Positions 31,953 to 42,367 of a stretch of DNA of 46,150 nt are shown here, piece by piece (position 1 is the first letter of the stretch; each line of letters starts with the position of its first letter). Both the position numbers and the translations under genes were made by a program. Source of the DNA: Burkholderiales bacterium (GTDB lineage: Bacteria; Pseudomonadota; Gammaproteobacteria; Burkholderiales; Burkholderiaceae_C); NCBI GenBank assembly GCA_028868895.1, contig JAGWTP010000003.1, forward strand, positions 71,392 through 117,541, given 5' to 3'. Below the pieces are notes generated by a model. The model had not been told where the DNA came from and ran no database searches. It saw nothing but the letters and a program-made list of their open reading frames with translations.

Positions 31953-32435
31953 TCAGCCGGGCCGCAGCATCTCGGTGTGGGCGATGCCGTCTTCGAGGTA
32001 GGGTGCGCCGACCACGTCGAACCCAACTTCGGCGTAGAAGCGCTCGAGCCGGGTTTGCGCCGAAATGCGGATGCCCTGGCCCGGGAAGGCCTGCGCGCAG
32101 TGGGCGACGGCGCGCCGCACCAGTTCGCGGCCCAGGCCGGTGCCGCGCGCCGCCGCACTGGTGATGACGCGGCCGATCGACGGCTCCGCGTACTTGCGGC
32201 CCGGATCGACGACGCGCGCATACGCCAGCGGCACCGTGTGCGCCGGCGACCAGGCGGCGAGGTGGAACGATGCTTCGTCGTGGCCATCGGCATCGAGGTA
32301 GGCGCACTGCTGCTCGATCGAAAACACCAACTGGCGCGCCATGTAAATCGCCTGCAGCTCGAACACGCTGAGCTGGTCGAAGCGGCACCAGCGCCAGTTC
32401 AGCAGCGCCGGATCGATGGGCGGATCGGGGTTCAT
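31953..32435 (-). CDS. ElaA-like GNAT acetyltransferase
   Basis: This 160-residue protein matches the ElaA family: RWCRFDQLSVFELQAIYMARQLVF and EQQCAYLDADGHDEASFHL are near the start, RVVDPGRKYAEPSIGRVIT and ARGTGLGRELVRRAV form the acetyl-CoA site, and FDVVGAPYLEDGIAHTEM closes the domain. The substrate of ElaA is not known. It lies 65 bases downstream of the ABC permease gene on the same strand and may be the last gene of that unit. The start at 32435 gives the standard N-terminus. Confidence 0.88.
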   Translation of the reverse strand: MNPDPPIDPALLNWRWCRFDQLSVFELQAIYMARQLVFSIEQQCAYLDADGHDEASFHLAAWSPAHTVPLAYARVVDPGRKYAEPSIGRVITSAAARGTGLGRELVRRAVAHCAQAFPGQGIRISAQTRLERFYAEVGFDVVGAPYLEDGIAHTEMLRPG

Positions 32436-32500
32436 CCCGTCATCATCGCGGATCGGCGTTCCAGTGTCGCCATGGGCCGCGTGGATCGCGTCACGCCGGC

Positions 32501-33672
32501 TCAGCGCACCGCGGCCGTGCGCAAGGTGCGTGCGACGAACCACACGCCCGCCGCCGCCACCGCGGCACACACCGCGATCGGCACCACCACTTGTGTGACG
32601 CTGAAGCTCTCGCCCTTGAGCACATGCGTCATCAGCACGTTTTGCGCCAGCGCCGGCACCCACAGGTACCACGGCGACTCGCCGCCGAGGCTGAACACGT
32701 TGATCAGCGGCAGCAGCGAGGCGCCGAGCATCACCACCGTGGTGGCGGCCTGCGCCTCCTTGAAGGTCCTGCAGCGGATCGCCACCGCCATCAGCAGCGC
32801 CGACGCGGCGGCGGCGAACGGCAGCAGCACCACCAGGAACAGCAGCGCCTCGCGCGCGCCGTACTGGAACATCGCTGCCAGCGTGTCGCTGCGCAGCAGC
32901 CACTGCCCGGGCAGGAAGCTGAAGCAGCTCAGCACCGCGATCAGCATCGCCACGCTGGCCACCGCGCTCCACTTGCCGATCACGATCGCCCAACGCTGCG
33001 CCGGGTTCATCAGCAGCGGTTCGAGCGAACCGCGTTCGCGCTCGCCGGCGGTGGTGTCGAGCGCCGCATTGAGCGCGCCGGCCAGCACCGCCATCAGCAC
33101 GAAGAACGGCAGCATGCCGGTGATCTGGGTCGCGCGCGTCTGGGTGCTGGCGAGGTCGCGTGGCTCGACCTGCACCGGCTCGAGCAGGTCCAGCGACACG
33201 CCGCGCAGCGCCAGGCTCAAGGTCGCGCGTTCGCGACCGAACCCGGCGAGCAGTTGCGCGATGCGCCCGGCGCTGGCCTGCGAGCGCTGGTTCGCGCTGT
33301 CGGCGACGATCTCGACCACCGGCGCCGCGCCGCCACGCACCAGCGCGGCCTCGAAGTCCTTCGGTACCACCACCACCGCGTCGGTCAGTCTGGCGCTGCG
33401 CAGCTGCGCCTCGTAGTCGGGCGGCGCCGGCTTGACGGTGTAGGTCTGGCGCTCGAAGAAGTTGATCAGCGTGGGCGCGCGCTCGATGCCGGCGACCACC
33501 ACCTCGCGCCGCTCGGCGCTCGATTCGAGCGACGCCACCAGCGCCGAGATCGCGAGCAGCACCAGCGGCCCCATCAGCACCGACGAGACCAGCACCGTGA
33601 GCAGCGTGCGGCGGTCGCGCAGCGCGTCGGTGATCTCCTTGCGAAAGATCGTCAGCACCGTGCGCAACGCCT

Positions 33673-33676
<4 letters not shown>
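32501..33676 (-). CDS. natB: ABC-2 type transporter permease, NatB-like
   Basis: This 391-residue integral membrane protein has an N-terminal membrane segment (VSSVLMGPLVLLAISALVA), a ~130-residue periplasmic stretch, then several hydrophobic helices (GMLPFFVLMAVLAGAL, LLFLVVLLPFAAAASAL, VVVPIAVCAAVAAAGVW). That order and TTAGERERGSLEPLLMNP identify an ABC-2 permease of the NatB type. NatAB in Bacillus exports sodium; substrate here is unknown. Its start overlaps the natA stop by four bases (ATGA at 33673-33676), so they are coupled. It is the third gene of a hydrolase-natA-natB operon. Confidence 0.9.
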
Positions 33677-34493
<817 letters not shown>

Positions 34494-34497
<4 letters not shown>

Positions 34498-36026
34498 CGT
34501 GAACCCGGCGCCGGTGCGCCGATCGGCACGAACACGCCCGGCCGCGGGATGCCCTCGACGCAGCTCGCGTCGATCGCGCTCGCATCGCGGTCCTCGGCCG
34601 CGTCGATGAAGCGGTAGAGCAGGTCGCGCGCGCAGCCGATGGCGAGCACGCCGTGGCCGGCGTTGGGCACGATCACCTGCCGCGCCGCCGCGCCGAGCGC
34701 GCGTGCCACGCGCGCGCCGTGCCGCGGCGGCGTCGCCGGATCGAGGCCGCCGCTGAACAGCAGCGTCGGCGTGCGGCTCGCCGGGACGGTGTAGAAGGCC
34801 GCCGGCACCGCGCCGCGCGGCCACCGTGCGCACACGCGCCGGTACAGCGTGGCGAAGCCGGTGCCGAAGTCGGCGCCCGGTGCATCGGTGGCGCGGTCCA
34901 TCCGCGGTGCGTCTTCGGCACAGACCACCGAGAAGTGCATGCCCATCGCCAGCGGCACGCCGTTGCGCGAGCCCAGCAGACCGCCCATGCCCACCAGCGC
35001 GTCGTAGCGCCCGGCCGCGGCTTCGGTGATCGCGGCCGGCAGCGCCGCGGCGGTGGCCGGCGTGTAGAGCGCACCGCGCACCGCGCCGAGCACCATGTCG
35101 CGCGTCATCGTGAAGCGCTCCGGCACACCGCTGAGCGGGTGGTTGGCGGTGACCGGCCGCGGCAGCCCGGCGAGCAAGCCGGCCCAGTCGGCGCGCAGCG
35201 TCGGGTAGGTTCGCCGGCAGACGGCCTCGCCGTCGCAGGCCGCGAACAGCGCATCGAGCGCGGCCTGGCTGTCGGTCGAGATGCTGGTGGGCAGCACCAT
35301 GTCGGGCGGCGCGACGGCGTCGAGCACGCTGCGCCGCACCGCCTGCGGGAACTGGCGCATGTACTCGAGCGCGGCGCGCGTGCCGTACGAGATGCCGACC
35401 AGGTCGATCTGCTGCGCGCCGAGCTGGCGGCGCACCGCGTCGAGGTCGCCCATCGCGATCGTGGTCGTGAAGAACCCCAGGTCGCTCGGCGCCTTGATGT
35501 ACGGCAGCTTGCGCAGGTCGGCCTGGCACTGCATCAACAGCCTGACCTGCGCCTCGGGGTCGGCCTGCTCGGCGAGCGACTCGCGTTTCGCGTCGGCACA
35601 CTGCAGCGGCGCGCTGCGGCCGGTGCCGCGCTGGTCGACGAAGACGATGTCGCGCCGGTTGTTGAGCCGGCTGAACAGGCCCATGACCTGCGCCGCCACA
35701 CCGATCGCGCTCTGGCCCGGGCCGCCGGCGAGCAGGAACACCGGGTCGGGCAGCTTGCGCCGCGCCATCGCCGGCACGACGACGTAGTGCACGTCGATCC
35801 TGGTGCCGTCGGGGTGGGCCGGGTCGAGCGCGCGCTGCACCACACCGCATTGCACGCTGTTGCGCAGGCCCGGCACGCGGCATTCGGTCAGCGGCCCGGC
35901 GCCGGCGGCGCTCGCGCTGCCCCACGGCGCAAAGGCCAGCGCGACGGGCAGTGCGAGCGCCCGCAGCACCGACCTCCGGCCGGGCGGGCGCGCGGGCCAC
36001 GTCGCTGCGTCGATCGCCGGGCGCAT
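34494..36026 (-). CDS. Exported alpha/beta hydrolase, S33/TAP-like peptidase family
   Basis: This 510-residue protein begins with a twin-arginine-like signal (GRRSVLRALALPVALAF, ending ASA) at residues 16-41, so it is probably exported. It has the proline iminopeptidase/tripeptidyl aminopeptidase arrangement: oxyanion GGPGQS near 101, DQRGTGRS near 131, nucleophile Ser213 in GISYGTR, Asp in GGLDPATPP and His in NAGHGV; a TAP-like C-terminal domain holds the last two. The substrate could be peptides or esters. Coupling to natA-natB suggests a product or substrate linked to that exporter. The start at 36026 is chosen to keep the signal at the N-terminus. Confidence 0.87.
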
Positions 36027-36043
36027 CGCGGGCCGCGCCGGGG

Positions 36044-36412
36044 CTACTCGCCGAGCAGGCGCTTGAGCTCGCCGCTGCGCAGCAGCTTGTCGAGGTCCGA
36101 GGCGCCGCCGATCAGGTTGCCCTTCACGAACACCATCGGAAAGGTCGGCCAGCCCGACCACATCTTCAGCGCATTGCGTGGCCGCCACTGGCTCAGGTAG
36201 CTGCCGTATTCGAGGTAGTGGTGGGCGATGCCGGCCGCGCCCAGCGCGCGGCGCGCGCGCCGGCAGAACGGGTTGCCCGCCATGCCCACCACCAGCACCG
36301 GGTTCGAGGCGGCAGCCGCCTGCACGTTGTGCACGATGTCGGCGTTCAGGTTCGCGACCGTGTCGCGGATGGCGGGGTGCAGGCGGGATTCGTCGAGCGT
36401 CTGGCGGGGCAT
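36044..36412 (-). CDS. Glutaredoxin-family protein with altered active site
   Basis: This 122-residue protein has a glutaredoxin fold: VLVVGMAGNPFCRRARRAL around the active site, then WPTFPMVFVKGNLIGGASDL (cis-Pro and glutathione-binding GG) and LLRSGELKRLLGE. In place of CPYC/CGFS it reads NPFC: the normally nucleophilic first Cys is Asn47 and only Cys50 remains. That would remove classical oxidoreductase chemistry, so it may be a GSH-binding or thiol-sensing variant. It lies 17 bases upstream of the hydrolase gene and may head that operon. Confidence 0.85.
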   Translation of the reverse strand: MPRQTLDESRLHPAIRDTVANLNADIVHNVQAAAASNPVLVVGMAGNPFCRRARRALGAAGIAHHYLEYGSYLSQWRPRNALKMWSGWPTFPMVFVKGNLIGGASDLDKLLRSGELKRLLGE

Positions 36413-36507
36413 GCGGCGTCCTTGCGCAAAGCCGCAAGGTTAGCCGATGCCCGCGGCGCGGCGCCGTGCCGCGCCGCGGGCGCAACCGTCGTGCGGCCGC
36501 CGGCGGG

Positions 36508-37413
36508 TCAGGTTGCCAGCACGCCGCGCTGGAAGTCCGTCACCGCCTGCTGGATCTCGGCGCTCGTGTTCATCACGAACGGGCCGTACTGCGCGATCGG
36601 CTCGTTCAGCGGCGCGCCGGCCACCAGCAGCACCCGCGCGGGGCGGGCGAGCCCGGCGTCGGCGCGCAGGCGCACGCCATCGGCCGCCGGGTCGTTCGCG
36701 AGGATCGCCATACGTTCGCTCTCGACCCGCGCCGGCGCCTCGCCGCCGACCTCGACCACGCCGCCGCCATACACGTAGACGAACGCGTTGTGGCCCGCCG
36801 GCAGCGCGCAATCGAAGGCCTGCCCGGCCGGCAAGGTGATGTCGAGCACGATCGGCTCGGTGGTCGGGCGCGACACCGCGCCCGAACGGCCCAGCGCCTG
36901 CCCGGCGATCACGCGCACGCTCACGCCGGCGTCGAGCGTGACGACCGGCACCTGCGCCGGCGGCACGTCGCGATAGGCCGGCGCGGTCATCTTGTCTTTC
37001 GCGGCCAGGTTCACCCAGAGCTGGAAGCCGGCCATCCGGCCCTCTTGCTGCTCGGGCATCTCCGAATGGATGATGCCGCGCCCGGCGGTCATCCACTGCA
37101 CGCTGCCGGGTTCGAGCAGGCCGACGTTGCCCACGCTGTCGCGGTGGCGCATGCGGCCTTCGAGCATGATCGTCACGGTCTCGAAGCCGCGGTGCGGGTG
37201 GTCGGGGAAGCCGCCGATGTAGTCGCTCGCCGCGTCGCTGCCGAACGCGTCGAGCATCAGGAACGGGTCGAGGCGCTTTTGCAGCGGCTGCGTCAGCACC
37301 CGCGTGAGCTTGACGCCGTCGCCGTCCGAGGTCGGCTGGCCTCGCACCAGGCGTTCGACCTGGCGCGAGTGTTGAATCGAAGCGGCGGCGTGGGTGCGGG
37401 GGTCGGTGTTCAT
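36508..37413 (-). CDS. Pirin family protein
   Basis: This 301-residue bicupin is a pirin. The metal ligands are recognisable as DHPHRGFET (His72, His74) and IIHSEMPE (His116, Glu118), with the usual HRDSVGN and LWVNL segments. Some bacterial pirins act as quercetin 2,3-dioxygenases, others regulate central metabolism by binding enzymes; which applies here is not evident. It is a single gene on the minus strand, divergent from the GST gene with a 140-base spacer, a frequent arrangement for stress-related genes, but no regulatory gene is adjacent. Confidence 0.93.
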   Translation of the reverse strand: MNTDPRTHAAASIQHSRQVERLVRGQPTSDGDGVKLTRVLTQPLQKRLDPFLMLDAFGSDAASDYIGGFPDHPHRGFETVTIMLEGRMRHRDSVGNVGLLEPGSVQWMTAGRGIIHSEMPEQQEGRMAGFQLWVNLAAKDKMTAPAYRDVPPAQVPVVTLDAGVSVRVIAGQALGRSGAVSRPTTEPIVLDITLPAGQAFDCALPAGHNAFVYVYGGGVVEVGGEAPARVESERMAILANDPAADGVRLRADAGLARPARVLLVAGAPLNEPIAQYGPFVMNTSAEIQQAVTDFQRGVLAT

Positions 37414-37553
37414 CCGGACAATGTAGTGCGCGCGGCCCGATCGGCAAGGGCGCGCGTTCGCACGGCGTCGTCAAAGTGCTCGAACGCGAGGCGGCTGCAG
37501 GAAACAGACGAACGCGGTGTAATGGCAGCCCTTTCACTCGCGACCTCCATCCC

Positions 37554-38162
37554 ATGAAGCTCTACTACAGCCCCGGCGCCTGCTCCTTGTCCCCGCACAT
37601 CGTGCTGCGCGAATCGGGCCTCGCGTTCGAGCCAGTGCTCGCCAGCACCAAGACCCACCAGCTGGTCGATGGCACCGACTACTACACCATCAACCCCAAG
37701 GGCTACGTGCCGCTGCTCGAGCTCGACAACGGCGAGCGTCTGTCCGAAGGCCCGGCGATCGTGCAGTACATCGCCGACCAGGTGCCGCAGAAGAACCTCG
37801 CGCCGGCCAACGGCACGATGGCGCGCTACCGGCTGCAGGAGTGGCTGAACTTCATCTCCACCGAGCTGCACAAGGGCTTCAGCCCGATGTTCACGCCGGG
37901 CATGCCCGAAGAGGCCAAGGTGCTGGCGCGTGCCCGCGTGCTCAAGCGCCTGACCTGGGTCGACGAGCAGCTCGAAGGCAAGCAGTACCTGATGGGCGAC
38001 ACCTTCTCGGTGCCCGACGCCTACCTGTACACGGTCGCGAACTGGGGCCAGTACGCCGGCGTCGACATTGCCGGGCTGAAGAACCTGGTCGCCTTCCAGG
38101 CGCGCATGTCGGCCCGCCCGGCGGTGCAGGCGGCACTCAAGGCCGAAGGCCTGCTGAAGTGA
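37554..38162 (+). CDS. Glutathione S-transferase, beta class
   Basis: This 202-residue cytosolic enzyme has the beta-class GST opening MKLYYSPGACSLSPHIVLRE with the active-site Cys10, thioredoxin-fold INPKGYVPLLELDNGERLSEGPAIVQYI and the all-helical C-terminal domain. It conjugates glutathione to electrophiles or reduces organic peroxides. The ATG at 37554 is fixed by the conserved start although no Shine-Dalgarno is visible. A small exported protein starts just after its stop (possible GTG at 38159 overlapping the stop), so the two are likely cotranscribed. Confidence 0.93.
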   Translation: MKLYYSPGACSLSPHIVLRESGLAFEPVLASTKTHQLVDGTDYYTINPKGYVPLLELDNGERLSEGPAIVQYIADQVPQKNLAPANGTMARYRLQEWLNFISTELHKGFSPMFTPGMPEEAKVLARARVLKRLTWVDEQLEGKQYLMGDTFSVPDAYLYTVANWGQYAGVDIAGLKNLVAFQARMSARPAVQAALKAEGLLK

Positions 38163-38176
38163 GCCGCGCGGGCCGC

Positions 38177-38596
38177 ATGACGGGCAAGGTCACCCCTCTG
38201 CGGCCCGCGGCCCGCGCCGGGCTGGTGGCCGGCTTGCTGCTTGCGCTGGTCGCACTGCCGCCGTGGGCTGGCGCTGCGCCCTCCGCGCCGTCCACTGCGC
38301 GGCCCGCGCCCGGCCGCTACGCCGCGCAGCTGTGCGTGACGACGATCCCGGCGCCGTCCAACTGCGGCCCGGCGCAGGTCGATCTGCGAACCGGCGGCGC
38401 GGTGCACGTGCGCGTCGACGACCTCGTCTACCACCTGAAGCTGCACCGCGGCCGGATCGACCTGATGCTGATGCACGGCGCCGTGGAGATCGACGATTTC
38501 GTCGCGCCGTATCAGTGGGCGGGCCGCCAGCTGCAGTTCATCGACGCCGACCGCGGCGTGCTCTACGAAGTGCGCTTCGGCGCCCGCGCGCGGTAG
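38177..38596 (+). CDS. Small exported protein of unknown function
   Basis: I do not recognise a family. This 139-residue protein has an N-terminal signal peptide (GLVAGLLLALVALPPWAGA, cleavage near APSA), a Pro/Ala linker and a compact ~100-residue domain with one Cys pair (QLCVT and SNCGP) that could form a disulfide, then beta-strand-like segments (VDLRTGGAVHVRVDDLVYHL, VLYEVRFGARAR). A GTG at 38159 in the same frame overlaps the GST stop and is an alternative start that would add six residues. It is probably periplasmic. It converges with yejF after 29 bases. Confidence 0.7.
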   Translation: MTGKVTPLRPAARAGLVAGLLLALVALPPWAGAAPSAPSTARPAPGRYAAQLCVTTIPAPSNCGPAQVDLRTGGAVHVRVDDLVYHLKLHRGRIDLMLMHGAVEIDDFVAPYQWAGRQLQFIDADRGVLYEVRFGARAR

Positions 38597-38625
38597 CGCC
38601 GGCGCCCGCTCACCCCCTCACCCGA

Positions 38626-40218
38626 TCAACCCAGGTGCGCCGCCGCGAGCAGCGCCTGGGTGTAGGCCTCGCGCGGCGCCGCGAACAGCGCCTGCGCTTC
38701 GCCTTCCTCGATCACGTCGCCATCCTTCATCACCAGCACGCGGTGCGACATCGCCCGCACCACCGCGAGGTCGTGGCTGATGAAGACATAGCTCATGCCG
38801 TAGTGGCGCTGCAGCGCGCCCAGCAGCGCGAGCACCTGCTGCTGCACCGAGACGTCGAGGGCCGAGGTCGGCTCGTCGAGCACCAGCACCTCGGGGCGCA
38901 GCACCACCGCGCGGGCGATCGCGATGCGCTGGCGCTGGCCGCCCGAGAATTCGTGCGGGTAGCGCTGCAGCACGTTGGCCACGCCCTGCGCTTCGTTCAG
39001 GCCGACCTCGTCGAGCATGCTCAGCACCAGCGCATCGCGTTCGGCCTTCGACAGCTCGGCGCGGTGCAGCGCCAGGCCCTCGCCGACGATCTGGCCGACC
39101 GTCATGCGCGGGCTCAGGCTCGCAAACGGGTCCTGGAACACCACCTGCATGCGCTTGCGCACCGCGCGCAGCGCGCTGCGGTCGGCGTTGTCGATGCGCT
39201 GGCCGTCCATCTCGACCTGCCCGGCCGAGATCGGCTGCAGCGCCAGCAGCGCCATCCCCAGCGTGGTCTTGCCCGAGCCCGACTCGCCGACGATGCCCAG
39301 CGTCTCGCCGCGCTTCAACTGCAGCGTGGCGTGGCGCACCGCCTCGAAGCGGCGCTTGCCGAACCAGCCCTGCGCGCTCGTGAACGTCACGCCGAGGTCG
39401 CGGCTGGCGACCAGCGTCGGCGCGTCGGCGGCGATCGGTTCGACCACGCGCTGCGGCCGGCTTGCCAGCAGCTTGCGCGTGTAGGGGTGCTGCGGCGCGT
39501 CGAACACCGCCGCGGTGGCGCCGATCTCGACCAGCCGGCCGCGCTCCATCACGCCGACGCGGTGCGTGAAGCGGCGCACCAGGTTCAGGTCGTGGGTGAT
39601 GAACAGCAGCGCCATGCCCATCTCGGCCTGCAGCGCATCGAGCAGCGCCAGGATCTGGGCCTGGATGGTCACGTCCAGCGCGGTGGTCGGTTCGTCGCAG
39701 ATCAGCAGCTGCGGCCGGCAGGCCAACGCCATTGCGATCATCGCGCGCTGGCGCTGGCCGCCCGAGAGCTGGTGCGGGAACGCGTCGATGCGCCGCTGCG
39801 GCTCCGGGATGCCGGTGCGCGCCAGCAGCTCGATGGCGCGCGCGCGCGCCTGGTTCTTGCGCAGGCCTTCGTGCAGCTCGAGCACCTCGCCGATCTGGTT
39901 GCCCACGCTGTACAGCGGGTTCAGCGCGGTCATCGGCTCCTGGAAGATCATCGCGATCTGCGCGCCGCGGATGCCGCGCATCTGGCGTTCCGACTTCTTC
40001 ATCAGGTCGGCGCCGCCGAAGCGGACCGCCCCGGTCGTGGTCGCCGCGTCGACCAGCCGCAGCACCGAGAGCGCGGTGATCGACTTGCCGGAACCCGACT
40101 CGCCGACCAGCGCGAACTTCTCGCCCGGCGCGACCGTGAACGACACGTCGTCGACGACCGTGCTCGGCCCGAAACTCACGCTGAGCCGGTCGACTTCGAG
40201 CAGGTTCGGCGTGCTCAT
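38626..40218 (-). CDS. yejF: ABC transporter ATP-binding protein YejF (fused double domain)
   Basis: This 530-residue protein contains two complete nucleotide-binding domains in one chain, each with GESGSGKS (Walker A) and SGGQRQR signatures, and Walker B DEPTTALD and DEPTSALD. It energises the YejABEF importer of the oligopeptide/nickel family; in E. coli this system takes up microcin C and related peptides. The start codon overlaps the yejE stop (ATGA, 40215-40218), so the pair is coupled. It is last in the minus-strand order yejA-yejB-yejE-yejF. Confidence 0.95.
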   Translation of the reverse strand: MSTPNLLEVDRLSVSFGPSTVVDDVSFTVAPGEKFALVGESGSGKSITALSVLRLVDAATTTGAVRFGGADLMKKSERQMRGIRGAQIAMIFQEPMTALNPLYSVGNQIGEVLELHEGLRKNQARARAIELLARTGIPEPQRRIDAFPHQLSGGQRQRAMIAMALACRPQLLICDEPTTALDVTIQAQILALLDALQAEMGMALLFITHDLNLVRRFTHRVGVMERGRLVEIGATAAVFDAPQHPYTRKLLASRPQRVVEPIAADAPTLVASRDLGVTFTSAQGWFGKRRFEAVRHATLQLKRGETLGIVGESGSGKTTLGMALLALQPISAGQVEMDGQRIDNADRSALRAVRKRMQVVFQDPFASLSPRMTVGQIVGEGLALHRAELSKAERDALVLSMLDEVGLNEAQGVANVLQRYPHEFSGGQRQRIAIARAVVLRPEVLVLDEPTSALDVSVQQQVLALLGALQRHYGMSYVFISHDLAVVRAMSHRVLVMKDGDVIEEGEAQALFAAPREAYTQALLAAAHLG

Positions 40219-41300
40219 GATTTGCGCGTGTCGAAGGCGTCGCGCAGCGCGTCGCCGATGAAGGTCAGCAGCAGCAGCGTGGTCACCAGCACCGCGAAGG
40301 TCGGGAAGATGATCCACCAGGCATCGAGGTTGCTCTTGCCCTGGCGCACCAGCTCACCCAGCGACGGCACGCCCGCCGGGACCCCCAGCCCGAGGAAGTC
40401 CAGCGCCACCAGGCTGAGGATCGCCCCGCTCATGCGAAACGGCAGGAAGGTGATCACCGGCGTCAGCGAATTGGGCAGCACGTGGCGCCAGATGATCTGC
40501 AGGTTGCTCAGGCCGAGCGCGCGCGCCGCCTTCACGAACTCGAGCGAGCGGTTGCGCAGGAACTCGGCGCGCACGTAGTCCGACAGGCCGATCCAGCCGA
40601 ACAGGCTCAGCAGCACCAGCAGCAGCAGCAGCGACGGCTGGAAGATCGACGCGAAGATGATCAGCAGGTACAGCTCCGGCACCGAGCTCCAGATCTCGAT
40701 CAGGCGCTGGGCCGTCAGGTCGAGCCGGCCGCCGAAGAAGCCCTGCACCGCGCCCAGCGCCACGCCGATCGAGGTGCCGACGAAGGTCAGCGCGAACGCG
40801 AACAGGATGCTGACCCGAAAGCCGTAGAGCAGCCGCGCGACCATGTCGTGCCCGACCGCGTCGGTGCCGAGCCAGCTCGAGGCGCTCGGCGGCGCCGGGT
40901 CGGGCTGCTTGCTGAAGTAGTCGAGCGAAGTCGCCGAGTGGCGGTTGAACGTGTACAGGGCCCAGTTGCCGGGCTGCGCGAAGTGGTCTTGGATGAGCGG
41001 GTCGGTCCAGTCGGTGGGGGTGCGGAAGTCGCCGCCGTAGCGGGTCTCGGGCGGGTTGTGGAACACCGGGAAGCTCCACGCGCCGTCGTAGTACGCGACC
41101 AGCGGCCGGTCGTTGCTGATCACGTCGGCCAGCGCGCTGAGCACCAGCAGCGCGCCGAAGATCCACAGCGACACGTAGCCGAGCCGGTTGCGCTTGAAGC
41201 GCGCCCAGGCGCGCTGGTTCGGCGAGCGCGGCAGCGTCGCCAGCGGGCCCGCGGGCGCGCTCGTGGCCAGCGGGGTGTGGGTCGGGGCCAGCGCGCTCAT
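40215..41300 (-). CDS. yejE: ABC transporter permease YejE
   Basis: This 361-residue permease has an N-terminal membrane segment, a long periplasmic loop typical of YejE (YYDGAWSFPVFHNPPETRYGGD), and the C-terminal binding-protein-dependent transport domain with membrane helices around VSILFAFALTFVGTSIGVAL and LILIIFAS-like regions. The EAA-type coupling helix is near ARALGLSNLQIIWRHVLPN. It pairs with YejB in the inner membrane. It starts eight bases after yejB ends and overlaps yejF. Confidence 0.94.
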   Translation of the reverse strand: MSALAPTHTPLATSAPAGPLATLPRSPNQRAWARFKRNRLGYVSLWIFGALLVLSALADVISNDRPLVAYYDGAWSFPVFHNPPETRYGGDFRTPTDWTDPLIQDHFAQPGNWALYTFNRHSATSLDYFSKQPDPAPPSASSWLGTDAVGHDMVARLLYGFRVSILFAFALTFVGTSIGVALGAVQGFFGGRLDLTAQRLIEIWSSVPELYLLIIFASIFQPSLLLLLVLLSLFGWIGLSDYVRAEFLRNRSLEFVKAARALGLSNLQIIWRHVLPNSLTPVITFLPFRMSGAILSLVALDFLGLGVPAGVPSLGELVRQGKSNLDAWWIIFPTFAVLVTTLLLLTFIGDALRDAFDTRKS

Positions 41301-41307
41301 CGACGCC

Positions 41308-42333
41308 TCACTTCGCCGCCGCGCCGAACTGCACGCGCGGGTCGACCAGCATGTAGAGCAGGTCCGACACCAGCTTGACCACCAGCCCGATCAGCGTGAA
41401 CAGGAACAGCGACCCCAGCACCACCGGGTAGTCGCGCCGCACCACCGACTCGTACGACAGCCGGCCCAGCCCGTCGAGCGAGAACAGCGTTTCGATCAGC
41501 AGCGCGCCCGAGAAGAACGCGGCGACGAACGCGGCCGGGAATCCGGTCACGATCGGGATCAGCGCGTTGCGCAGCACGTGCTTCCACAACACCCGGGCCT
41601 GCGACAGGCCCTTGGCGCGCGCCACCAGCACGTACTGCTTGCGGATCTCTTCGACGAAGGTGTTCTTCGTCAGCAGCGTGGTCTGCGCGAAGCTGCCCAC
41701 CACCAGGCAGGTCAGCGGCAGCGTCAGGTGCCAGAAGTAGTCGCGGATGCGCGCCGGCCAGGCCAGCTGCGCCCAGTGGTCGGAGGTCAGGCCGCGCAGC
41801 GGGAACACGTCCCAGAAGGTGCCGCCGGCGAACAGCACGATCAGGAACACGCCGAGCACGAAGCCGGGGATCGCGAAGCCCACCAGCACGAACAGCGTGC
41901 TCAGCGCGTCGAAGCGCGAGCCTTCGTGCACCGCCTTGGCGATGCCCAGCGGCAGCGAGATCAGGTACGAGATCAGGAACGTCCACAGGCCCAGGCTGAT
42001 CGACACCGGCAGCTTCTCCTTGATCAGGTCCCAGACCGGCCGGTCGTGCGAGAAGCTGCGCCCCAGATCGAAGCGCGCGAAGTGCTCGAGCATCTCGACG
42101 TAGCGCACCGGTGCGGGCTTGTCGAAGCCGTAGAGCTTCTTCAATTCCTCGAGCTGCTTGGCGTCGATGTCGCCGCGCGCCTTGTAGGCGCCGCGCGCGC
42201 CGGCGCGGGCTTCGGCCATCGCCTGCTCGACCGGGCCGCCGGGCACGAACTGGATCACGACGAAGGTCAGCGTCAGTGCGCCCAGCAGCGTGGGCAGCAT
42301 CAGGGCGATGCGCTTGAGGATGTAGCTCAGCAT
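41308..42333 (-). CDS. yejB: ABC transporter permease YejB
   Basis: This 341-residue protein has the start MLSYILKRIALMLPTLLGAL and the periplasmic insert of YejB, followed by the transport domain with the coupling helix ARAKGLSQARVLWKHVLRNAL. Six or so membrane helices can be seen. It acts with YejE as the channel of the peptide importer. An upstream ATG at 42438 would run into yejA, so the start at 42333 is used. It begins 34 bases after the yejA stop. Confidence 0.94.
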   Translation of the reverse strand: MLSYILKRIALMLPTLLGALTLTFVVIQFVPGGPVEQAMAEARAGARGAYKARGDIDAKQLEELKKLYGFDKPAPVRYVEMLEHFARFDLGRSFSHDRPVWDLIKEKLPVSISLGLWTFLISYLISLPLGIAKAVHEGSRFDALSTLFVLVGFAIPGFVLGVFLIVLFAGGTFWDVFPLRGLTSDHWAQLAWPARIRDYFWHLTLPLTCLVVGSFAQTTLLTKNTFVEEIRKQYVLVARAKGLSQARVLWKHVLRNALIPIVTGFPAAFVAAFFSGALLIETLFSLDGLGRLSYESVVRRDYPVVLGSLFLFTLIGLVVKLVSDLLYMLVDPRVQFGAAAK

Positions 42334-42367
42334 GGTGTCCTCATCGGGTCTGTCGAACGGCGGCGCA

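Noticed and set aside
38263-40578. 771-residue open frame on the + strand
   Set aside because: Overlaps the exported protein in a different frame and runs antisense to yejF; Arg/His/Ala-rich with no motifs.
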